Below, piece by piece: positions 50,801 through 62,800 of a DNA stretch of 64,000 bases. Position 1 is the stretch's first letter, and each line of letters begins with the position of its first letter. The stretch lies in NCBI RefSeq assembly GCF_032854445.1, contig NC_088299.1:17787608-17851607 (forward strand), written 5' to 3'. The notes under the pieces were generated by a model, which worked only from the letters and a program-made list of their open reading frames with translations, searched no databases and was not told the DNA's origin. Both the position numbers and the translations under genes were made by a program. Origin of the DNA: Liolophura sinensis (taxonomy: Eukaryota; Mollusca; Polyplacophora; Chitonida; Chitonidae).

Positions 50801-53800
50801 CGCAGATCATTGCCTCCATATTTAGTCTCCTCTGTTATCCTGACACCCCAAATGTTGTAAAAGGTGATTTACCTGTAATCTGGCACAGATCAGTGCCTCC
50901 ATATTGAGTCTGCTCTGTTATCGTGACACCCCAAACATTGTGAAAGGTGTTTTACCTGTAATCTGGCGTAGATCAGTGCCTCCGTATTGAGGTATTCACA
51001 GCAGGTAAATCTCCACTTCAAGCAGGGACGTACATGTATATTTTCCCACATGAAGTCTTTGACGAGCTTTGGTGACAATAAGCAGGCAACAACAACAACG
51101 TGGCTGGCTGCGCCATCTAACACACGTTGACGATCACTCGTCTCAATTCTGCCGGTTTGAGGTACAAGTTTGTGTGTTATACACAAGTCTGTATGTCACA
51201 AAGACTGTGTGGTGGTTTACCTAAGGCACTGTGGTTTCCACCGCTAATAGAACTGGGTGCCACACTACACATGAAAAATTACTTGCATGTCTTTGAGAAA
51301 CAATCAGAGAAATAATAAATTTTATACTGGGCGAGAAGTACCCAGGAGAAGAGATGCATGCACGTGATGAACACATGGATGTTCCGCTTGTTTGTATTAG
51401 CAGTAGATGAAAGGCTGTGGATGACTTTTAACTTTTTATATAACACTCCTTTTCCAGCAAGCTGTTTGAATTCATGACTAAATGAGTTCATTTTTGCACT
51501 TGAAAAAATGGATTTTTTTTCTGTTTTTTTTTTTCTTCGTCCCCTTAGATTTGTTAAAAGAGCTTCTGGGAAGGGCTATGGAGAACTGTGAGACTCTTCA
51601 GCTGACCGGTGTTTTCCTGTTGGCAAGACAGGCCTGCCTGGAGGGACCTCATATTTTCCCACCATACAGGAACTGGTTCTCTGTAGGTCATGTTGTCCTA
51701 GAGGCACAATGGTCATTCCAGGGATCGTTAATTACCAAATTCCTGACTTAGTGTATTGTTTACTAAAATTAATGGTAAATGAAATGTTAGGGGCGGTATC
51801 TCAAAGAATACAGGATTTATTGACCTGAAGTTTTACGTGCATATAAAGCACAATGATACATGGGGGTGCGATGAGAAATCCACCTGTTTATAAGTCTCAA
51901 AATATGCTAGGATAATATACCAAAGTATATTGTTGAACTATGCCTTTTTACCGTAACTATAGTTTTCCAGTGACAACAAACTTCATAAACTGTGATCTTT
52001 GTGGTGTACCTGGTATGCAAGAGATCCATGTTCTAAGTAGTAATCCTCATATGAAGAGACTTACAACTGTACAAATTCAGAGAAGTGTTTCCCTCTCTTA
52101 TTTTCAGATCACATTTGGAGACTCCAAATCTCCAGCGAACAACAGGAAGACATTCTTGTTCTTGATGAAGTTTTTATCTGATATTGTTCCATTTGAGACG
52201 TCTCAACATTTGAAGGTATGGGGGTAATTGGCTATGTGAAGACTTTCCTATTGCTTGTCTCACAGTTTACTTTTTTTTTTATAGTCACCTGAATATATAA
52301 AGTCCAGTTGAGTATACAGTACAGTCCTGTGCTTGAAGGGACATGTAATCTAATTGAACCTTGGCTGTGGAGAGTGGTCAAGCACACCCATTACTGAAAT
52401 AAACACTAGAGATGTTGTAATGTGCTCACATGAAAGCTCATGGGATGTGTGTTCATTTTAGGAAGGATATTTAGCAAATCATCACATAATGATGATAATG
52501 GATTATTGAGATTATTATCATCTACATTTATTGATTAAGGGATATAAATGTAGTTCATTTTAGAAGATTGGATAATTTATTTGTAGAGCAATATTACGAT
52601 GGTTATGTCCAGGCTTTTAGGGGTTGAGAACTTTTTGGAGAAATACAATGTTGAGTATAAAGAAAGTTTAGACAATCAAATACAGGGATCATTGTTCAGG
52701 TACCCTTAAAATCAGATTATACAGAGATCTCTATAGTATTAACTGTCTGTACATATATATATATATGTAAGTTTGTTTGATGCATGTGGCCAGCTTAACT
52801 GTTTTTTCATTAACTTTATCCATTGATTGATTGTTGTCTAATGCTGTACCCAAGAATGTTTGACGTATGTTATGGTTGGAGGAAACCAAATGGTGACATT
52901 TGAGTTTAGCTGTATCTGTGGTTGTGTGTGCATGTTGTCAGGTGCACATTCTGAAGCCACCGTTTGTACCCTCCAAGTGTAGAGAGGTTCTATCAGATTA
53001 CCTGACGCTGGCTAGAACTAGGCTAGCTGACCTCAAGGTGAGTAGTCGTCTGGTCTTATTCCTGTACACGTCTCTGAAACAAACATGCCATCTGAGGTAT
53101 GTCACTTTTCTCATTTATAATAGTTTATGTACTGGTAAAATTAAACCATTTGTTAATTAAAGCATATGTGATGCCTTCATCAAAAGAAGAATAAAAACAA
53201 ATATATATCCCATACATATATGTAGTGAAAGCGTGTATTAGTTAGCCTTTGGTGTTTGAGTTCAGCTCATGCTAGTGTCCTCTCCAGCAGTATGTGGGTA
53301 GGTCTGCCAGCAACCTGCTGATGGTTGTGTTCTACCTCACTATAACGCTGGCCACCACTGTACAAGTGAAATGTTCTTGAGTACAACATAAAACACCAGC
53401 CAAAATAAGTCCATTTTAAATTAGCTCTTTGTCTGAATAGGAACATGAGGATTTGAGAGTGACTTGTTCTGTTTGTTCATTGGTTTGCTGGACTGCTTCA
53501 TGTCAGACTATTAACTGCTGAGTAGGGTGCACCTGTCAAATCATGCTGACTGTGAAATAAATAACAATAACTGGCGGGGTTATTTGTATGTGGATTGTTT
53601 TTTTGTTTTTAATAAGGAGTTTAGGGTCACTCTCGTTTGTTTATTAGTCTGCTGAACTGTTTTAAGTCAGACCGCTACCTGATGAATATGAATCAGGTAT
53701 CAGATGAATCCATATCAGGTCATGCTATCCTTGTGACGGACTATTTCCAGGTAAGGATACATTTGCTGATCGTCTGTTGCAGGACCCTATTGACTCCGGA

Positions 53801-56800
53801 GGTGTGGGGGATACAGCAGCACCTGGGACCAGCTCTGACAAGGTGATAGTACATGCTCTCTACTCTGCACGTCGTAGATGTGATTCAAAAATTGAAGCCT
53901 GTAACAGATTGTCGTCGTAAAAATTGTGTTCCATTTGTGGCGTGTGGAGTTCTCTGTGATTTTGGAGAGTGTCAGGTTGCAGATTTTTAATGATTACAAT
54001 GTGTGCAAACGGGAGATTTGTTAGATATGCAAAGTCTGTGTTTCACGTGTGCAAAGTTTGTCAGAGGTCGGAAGTTTGTCCTATGCATTCCAGTTTTCAC
54101 CCCCCATAAAAGTGAACGGCATAGTAAAAGTGAAAATTTTTGAGTCCTGAGTTAAAGAACAATTAAGTAAATAAATATTGGGAATATTAAGTGTATACTT
54201 TGTTAGATCTGACAGCAAACTCTGCTTAGCGAAGATTGTATATCTGTGGACACCAACTGACAGTGTTATGTTTGTTAGATCTGACAGCAAACTCTGCTTT
54301 GTGAAGATTATATATCTGTGGACATTAACTGACAGTGTTATGTTTGTTAGACTTCAGTAAAGAATAATAAAAGATGTTTTTTAACAATAATATTTCACAT
54401 TCAAGGCACAGAAACTGGAAAATGAGATAGAGAAGGCTTTGGCGGTGTTTGACAGTTCAGGGAAAATCCCCCCCTCTATCATTGAAGCCAGGTATGTAGC
54501 GTTTAGACATTGTTTTACATCTTTCAATCTATAAAATTATACTTTTTGCTATTATTCAGGTAATGTTTTTTTTTTAATATTTATACTAAAGTGTTGAGTC
54601 TAAAAGCTAAGAAGGGTAGGGCTTGAGAACTTGGGTATCAAGAATGTACAAACAAGGGAATGTAAGTATAAATTACAGCTGGGGCCCCTAGTTAGTTTAA
54701 TGATTGAACAATGACCTAAATGTATAACTTGTCAACCTGTACTTTTAATATAGTTGCAACCCATGGGATACCTGTGTTAAGTTTATACATGATTATGTGT
54801 GGCTGATCCTCCCTAATGTCTGGTGAATACTTGTAGTAATAACCACAACATTTGTGCACAGTTTACAGGCTTACTTATTACACAGAAAACATCTCGTTTT
54901 TCCAGCATCTTCAGAAAACCATACTATCTGGGAAGATTTCTTCCTGTGTTGCTCCAGCCCAGACCTGTAAGTATTTCACTGTAATATCGGTCATAACAGC
55001 TTTTGTAATCCCTGTTCTGGACAGTGATATATAGATTTACCTGTTCAGGAAATCATCATTCTCTCGCATCACCTGTAATTAATGCGCTAGTACGTGAAAC
55101 CTAAAGGGCTGCTTGGAGACTTTACCTGGTGGCAAGGTAGTCAACCCTCAGCCTATGGAACATAAGCTCTAAGTTCAACCCCAGTATTGGACAGGGAATG
55201 TCAAAAATAAATTAGGAGTGATCAAATGTTGCTGTATGTGTGAAACCAGGAGTGATCAAATGTTGCTGTATGTGTGAAACCAGGAGTGATCAAATGTTGC
55301 TGTATGTGTGAAACCAGGAGTGATCAAATGGTTCTGTATGTGTGAAACCAGGAGTGATCAAATGCTGCTGTATAGCAGTTGTCTCTAGAGAAATCCTGGA
55401 TCTCTGTAGACAAGCAAATTACCAGAAACCATATGTCAGAGACTCATAAGGAATCTCTAAAACGTGTTATGATCTGGAGGATTAGTATAATCTGAACTGT
55501 ATGATTACACTTATCTACTTCTCAAGACTTCCCAGTAACAGAAGACACCAACTAACAGTAACTTGCCAGAGGTCGATGGTTTACCCTAGGCACTCCAGTT
55601 TTAAAAACTGAGGGCCAGTTGAACAATTCCTTTGTGGCTTACCACTACTCCAATGCCATTCCATTAGCCTTCGTTACCCGCTGGTACAGAACTCTGCTGT
55701 GGTTAGTGGGTATGGTTGTCAGGCTAGCAGAACTACAACCAGCCCTCTGCCATTCCACAGGCAAACTACAGACAAACCACAGACAGGCTGCAGTCAAACT
55801 ACTCAAAGCTTGTTACAAAAAAGTTTTGCCTGCCTGCTACATGTATGCTATCTGTTCCTTTACAGCTACCAGATATTCCTGATAGACGAATGAAGCTCAT
55901 AGAGGAATTAAAAAGGTTAGATTCTGGATGGATTGAAAGGTGTTTGATGAGTTTTCTTCTGGATGCAAAGAAAGATATTGCATACAGTAGGCAACAGCTG
56001 ATAGATAGACTCTGGGATAGATCACTGTACACATAGTATACTTTGCAATTGTGAAAACATCAAAAATTATCAACAAAATAATATTAATACATGTAATTAC
56101 ATTCATGTTATTTTTGCAGACTGGTACATGTAGATAGTTACAAATTAAATTAATTTATTTCAGATCAAACTGAAGATTTTTTTCTTGGAAATTTCTTGTT
56201 ACATTCAGTTAGCTTACCCGATTCTGCAAGAAGTGCTAAATTTTCATGCTTTGTTTCTGATGTTGACAGGGCTGAGAAACTCCCCGTTTCGATGTACACC
56301 AGCTATGTGAAGGCCTGTGAAAAAGAGAAATCTCAACTTCTGGAAGGTGAGTCATTACTTTATATCTATACATAAGGTGGAGGTTCAACCTGGGCATTGA
56401 GCAGAGCTTTCATTGATTCCTCCACTTTTACAGTTTGTGGAGCCTTTGTGACAATATGCAGTCCACAGGCTTCATTTTGCCGATCAAACAGTCTAATGAT
56501 CATAGAAGACTGCTTGTCTTTTCAGTATGTTTCAATATGTATGTCACGTCAGTAACCACCTATTCATATATAAATTTTATGCTTTTTCTTCTAAAAATTG
56601 TGTTATGCTGTTAATGAAACCTATTTTATGACTTTTTTCTTATATTTTTGATGATATATCTCCCCAAAATCGCAATAAGAACCGTACAAGAAATCCTGGA
56701 TGTAACTTTGATTCTTGTTGTGACTGGTGAAGCTGGGAGACCTTGGGACCAAACCCAAGTCAGGTCATACCAAAGACTTTAAAAATGATATTTGCTGCTG

Positions 56801-59800
56801 CCTTGGTTAGCACTCAGCACTGAGAGGTTAGAGCAAGGAGCAAGACTGGTTGACCAGGTGTCAGTATAATGTGACTGGATGGGATTTTAGGTTTCAAAGT
56901 ACGACGATAAACCTCAAGAATATATACATACATTTATTTTGACCGGTGTTCAGGGCTGTACATAGATGATGATGACTCCATGGAGGACGCTCTCTTACAG
57001 CCCATGGATCAGCTGAAATACAAACTTAACCAGCTGCTGGAGACTCTGAGCCAGTCCAAAGGGGAGAGCACCCAAACAGGCTGGAAAGGTTTGTACCCCA
57101 TTAGATCTTTTTAATTAGACAGTACACACTGATTTGGAAAGTGATTTTGTATAGTGAGCCTCACTTCTGATTTACACTATTTGACCTAAAATTCCTGTTC
57201 AAGGTTAAGTTACCCATCTTATCTAATTCTGATAGATATGTCCATCTAAGGAAGGTGTTTTGAGGTTTGGATGGCAGGAACATATATTACTACTGGCAAA
57301 GTGTAAATGTCAGATCAGAAAATATGTGGGCACATAGATGACAGTAAATTTTCTTGAAGTAACACGTTCACATAGTTGTGAAAGTGGGTGCATGTATATA
57401 AATGTCCAAAGAGACTGATATGTTTTTTTAAAAACATATATTGACAGTTTTTAGTCTCCTGATATTCAACTCCAATAATTCTTTTGATTCCAGACATGCT
57501 TTCCCATGTCTCAGAGAAGCTGGATGTTGTGTTAGCCATCCAGGGGAAAGAGGCAGGGGAGGTTGCTCAGACATGCAGTTTTCTCTTTTCTAACTGTCCA
57601 CAGCTCACCCACAGCAATTTACAGGTAATCATACAGGTGTAACAGGGTGAAATATAAGTGCTATCTAGCCCCGAGCTGGTTGGGGGTTGGGTTGAAGGCT
57701 GGGGTCAGGGGGTCAGGGGGGGCTGGGCATTTCCCTTTACTCTGGTGGTAGAAACTTGGACTCAAATCCCATAGATTGCTGGTTCACATCCCCAGCTGGC
57801 TTGTCCCATTACTGTTCAGCAGTGAATATGCCTCCATTAAACCTGTATCACTAATCACTATCTCCACTTCATGACTTCATTTCCTTGCTTACAGGTAGTA
57901 GACGCCCTGCTGAACACAGTCTGCAGGATGGTTGTCCAGGGTGGTAAACACCTCACAGTGCTGGCTGATAGCTTGCTAGCCCTAGTGAAGATGCTGTCCC
58001 ACCACCCTACCATCTACCCAGCCCTAGTGGTAAGGGTGTACAAGCTGATTACAGAACAGGTAATACTTCTGTAGGTGTGGTGAACTTCACAAATACTTTT
58101 TGTACAACAGATTACATATTGTATGTACTTTAATTCTTCAACCTCTTTGCATGTTTGCAAGGTGTTTATTCAAGCATATTCTTAGGGCATTATTCTGTAA
58201 GGACAGATAAGATCATACATAACCTGGCCAACCCAACCAATGCAGTTTTTCCTAGAATCAAATTAAAAATGCGCATAAATTGCACTGGAAGTTGCTCTTT
58301 CATATGGGAAACAGTTGAGGAATCAGGGTATCACAAAGCTGATCTGAAAAGATTGGCATTTGGAGCTGGAATTATAGTTTATGGGTAAAGTTGCATAGTA
58401 CACTTATATAAAGTGTTAAGCAATATAATGTCCTGTGTCAGATAACTTCAACTAACACATAATGTGTGCTTTGCATAATTAATTTGGAGATAAAATGATA
58501 CTCAGTTGTAATGGTCATGATGACTATGTGCCAGATTTGTTGATGTTATTAAGTTTTTTTCTTTAACTTTAGGGCCTTAGATTGGAATCTCATCATATTT
58601 TTGGGATTACTGCCTTATTAGTTTGTCTAGGAGCCACCTCAGACCTGTGGCCACCGATCAGTGTGTATGACAAAAACATGTCAGCTCATGATCTTGTTCA
58701 GCACCTGAGTGGTCAGTTGTATCACCACACTAGCCAATGGATGATGTTTTCTCTGAGGTAAGCAAATGTAGATCCATGTGTACCTATTAGTTCAGTGTAC
58801 TGCATTGGTGTTCCAGGTCTTAAATTAGAGATAAATGTCAAATCTAAAGTAACTTAATTTTTAACATTTAAATGTTTTTCAGACATAGTAGCTTGTTTAA
58901 ACTAAAAAATATTAATTGCTTTAGTATGATGTTTCAGAAGAGTGAAATGCAAATTTAATGTTTTGAACAGATTGTAAACTCTGAATTTTCTTATTTGGGT
59001 TTTATTTCGTAATTTAGCACTAGTAAAACATATTATTATATACATGTGTAATATAAGCAATGTCATTGTCTGACTGACTCGTACTTTGTTTGATAAACCC
59101 AGTCGATGCACCCTGTTCCCATCGTAGTGAAAGTTTGCATGTTTCAGGTTCTGTACATCATACCTGCGACATAGCTTCTGGCTGTTCTCAGCCACTAGTG
59201 TTGAGGGGGGAAGTGATACCTGTGTCTTTGTCCCAAAGTTTCTAGTGCAAAGTTTGCATGTTTCAGGTTCTGTACATCACACCTGTGACATAGCTTCCGC
59301 CTGTTCTCATCCACTAGTGTTGTAGGGGGAAGTGATACCTGTGTCTTTGTCCCAAAGTCTCTAGTGCAAAGTTTGCATGTTTCAGGTTCTGTACATCAAG
59401 CCTGCGACATAGCTTCTGCGTGTTCTCAGCCACTAGTGTTGTGGGGGGAAGTGATACCTGTGCCTTTGTCCCAAAGTCTCTAGTGCAAAGTTTGCATGTT
59501 TCAGGTTCTGTACATCATACCTGCGACATAGCTTCTGCCTGTTCTCAGCCACTACTGTTGTATGTCGAAGTGATACCTGTGCCTTTGTCCCAAAGTTTCT
59601 AGTGCAAAGTTTGCATGTTTCAGGTTCTGTACATCATACCTGCGACATAGCTTCTGCCTGTTCACAGCCACTAGTGTTGTATGGGGAAGTGATACCTGTG
59701 CCTTTGTCCCAAAGTCTCTAGTGCAAAGTTTGCATGTTTCAGGTCCTGTACATCATACCTGCGACATAGCTTCTGCCTGTTCTCAGCCACTAGTGTTGTA

Positions 59801-62800
59801 TGGGGAAGTGATACCTGTGCCTTTGTCCCAAAGTCTCTAGTGCAAAGTTTGCATGTTTCAGGTTCTGTACATCATACCTGCGACATAGCTTCTGCCTGTT
59901 CTCAGCCATTAGTGTTGTATGGGGAAGTGATACCTGTGCCTTTGTCCCAAAGTCTCTAGTGCAAAGTTTGCACGTTTCAGGTTCTGTACATCATACCTGC
60001 GACATAGCTTCCGCCTGTTCTCATCCACTAGTGTTGTATGGGGAAGTGATACCTGTGCCTTTGTCCCAAAGTCTCTAGTGCAAAGTTTGCATGTTTCAGG
60101 TTCTGTACATCACACCTGTAACATAGCTTCTGCCTGTTCTCAGCCACTAGTGTTGTATGGGGAAGTGATACCTGTGTCTTTGTCCCAAAGTCTCTAGTGC
60201 AAAGTTTGCATGTTTCAGGTTCTGTACATCAAACCTGCGACATAGCTTCTGCGTGTTCTCAGCCACTAGTGTTGTAGGGGGAAGTGATACCTGTGCCTTT
60301 GTCCCAAAGTCTCTAGTGCAAAGTCTGCATGTTTCAGGTTCTGTACATCATACCTGCGACATAGCTTCTGCCTGTTCTCAGCCACTAGTGTTGTATGGGG
60401 AAGTGATACCTGTGCCTTTGTCCCAAAGTCTCTAGTGCAAAGTTTGCATGTTTCAGGTTCTGTACATCATACCTGCGACATAGCTTCTGCCTGTTCTCAG
60501 CCACTAGTGTTGTATGGGGAAGTGATACCTGTGCCTTTGTCCCAAAGTCTCTAGTGCAAAGTTTGCATGTTTCAGGTTCTGTACATCATACCTGCGACAT
60601 AGCTTCTGCCTGTTCTCAGCCACTAGTGTTGTATGGGGAAGTGATACCTGTGCCTTTGTCCCAAAGTCTCTAGTGCAAAGTTTGCATGTTTCAGGTTCTG
60701 TACATCATACCTGCGACACAGCTTCTGCCTGTTCTCAGCCACTAGTGTTGTATGGGGAAATGATACCTGTGTCTTTGTCCCAAAGTCTCTAGTGCAAAGT
60801 TTGCATGTTTCAGGTTCTGTACATCATACCTGCGACATAGCTTCTGCCTGTTCTCAACCACTAGTGTTGTATGGGGAAGTGATACCTGTGTCTTTGTCCC
60901 AAAGTCTCTAGTGCAAAGTTTGCATGTTTCAGGTTCTGTACATCATACCTGCGACATAGCTTCTGCCTGTTCTCAGCCACTAGTGTTGTATGGGGAAGTG
61001 ATACCTGTGTCTTTGTCCCAAAGTCTCTGGTGCAAAGTTTGCACGTTTCAGGTTCTGTACATCATACCTGCGACATAGCTTCTGCCTGTTCTCAGCCACT
61101 AGTGTTGAGGGGGGAAGTGATACCTGTGTCTTTGTCCCAAAGTCTCTAGTGCAAAGATTGCATGTTTCAGGTTCTGTACATCAAACCTGCGACATAGCTT
61201 CCGCCTGTTCTCATCCACTAGTGTTGTATGGGGAAGTGATACCTGTGCCTTTGTCCCAAAGTCTCTAGTGCAAAGTTTGCATGTTTCAGGTTCTGTACAT
61301 CATACCTGCGACACAGCTTCTGCCTGTTCTCAGCCACCAGTGTTGTATGGGGAAATGATACCTGTGTCTTTGTCCCAAAGTCTCTAGTGCAAAGTTTGCA
61401 TGTTTCAGGTTCTGTACATCATACCTGCGACATAGCTTCTGCCTGTTCTCAACCACTAGTGTTGTATGGGGAAATGATACCTGTGTCTTTGTCCCAAAGT
61501 CTCTAGTGCAAAGTTTGCATGTTTCAGGTTCTGTACATCAAACCTGCGACATAGCTTCTGCCTGTTCTCAGCCACTAGTGTTGTATGGGGAAGTGATACC
61601 TGTGTCTTTGTCCCAAAGTCTCTAGTGCAAAGTTTGCATGTTTCAGGTTCTGTACATCATACCTGCGACATAGCTTCTGCCTGTTCTCAACCACTAGTGT
61701 TGTATGGGGAAGTGATACCTGTGTCTTTGTCCCAAAGTCTCTAGTGCAAAGTTTGCATGTTTCAGGTTCTGTACATCATACCTGCGACATAGCTTCTGCC
61801 TGTTCTCAGCCACTAGTGTTGTATGGGGAAGTGATACCTGTGTCTTTGTCCCAAAGTCTCTAGTGCAAAGTTTGCATGTTTCAGGTTCTGTACATCATAC
61901 CTGCGACATAGCTTCTGCCTGTTCTCAGCCACTAGTGTTGTATGGGGAAGTGATACCTGTGTCTTTGTCCCAAAGTCTCTAGTGCAAAGTTTGCATGTTT
62001 CAGGTTCTGTACATCATACCTGCGACATAGCTTCTGCCTGTTCTCAGCCACTAGTGTTGAGGGGGGAAGTGATACCTGTGTCTTTGTCCCAAAGTCTCTA
62101 GTGCAAAGTTTGCATGTTTCAGGTTCTGTACATCATACCTGCGACATAGCTTCTGCCTGTTCTCAACCACTAGTGTTGTAGGGGGAAGTGATACCTGTGC
62201 CTTTGTCCCTAAGTCTCTAGTGCGAAAGGTAAAGCCAATTTTATTACAGATTATGAGATCTGTTTTTTGTTGTTAATACATAAGTCCTTTTGTACATTTA
62301 TTGATTGTGTTTGTTTACATTTATGTAATGTCTGATATACTAGTAAAATTACTTCATAAGAAGACTTCTTCTCATTGACAATGATTATTTAGTAATTTTG
62401 ATTAACATCACGGATGAATACAAGTACCGGTGCAGTCTGTGGAGTTTAAATTAAAAACTTACCTGTTCATGCTTTAATGTATTTCTCCAGTTCACCTACC
62501 TGAACAGCCGACTGTTTCCAGACATTGAACATGAGCGTTGGGGTTCAGGAGAGATGTTACTTAGTGGGTGGGAGGTTGACCACCCACATCTGCTGTCCAT
62601 GGATGTATCTCAGTCTATATTCAGGTCCAAAGTGTTCCAGGACCTGCTCACACATTGTCAGGTATGAAAATTCAGAAAGTAAAGCATTTATTTATTTGAT
62701 TGATGGGAGATGGGAGCACAGGGGATAGCCACGACCACTCGCAGGTTGTTGACAGACTTTCCCACGTACAGCCAGAGAGGAAACTAGTATGAGCTGGAGT

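Noticed and set aside
59420-60435. Repeated 60-residue open frames ([11 protein letters not shown]...)
   Set aside because: These are the wrong frame across junctions of the 119-bp FANCA exon array; the FANCA-homologous frame is the other one.
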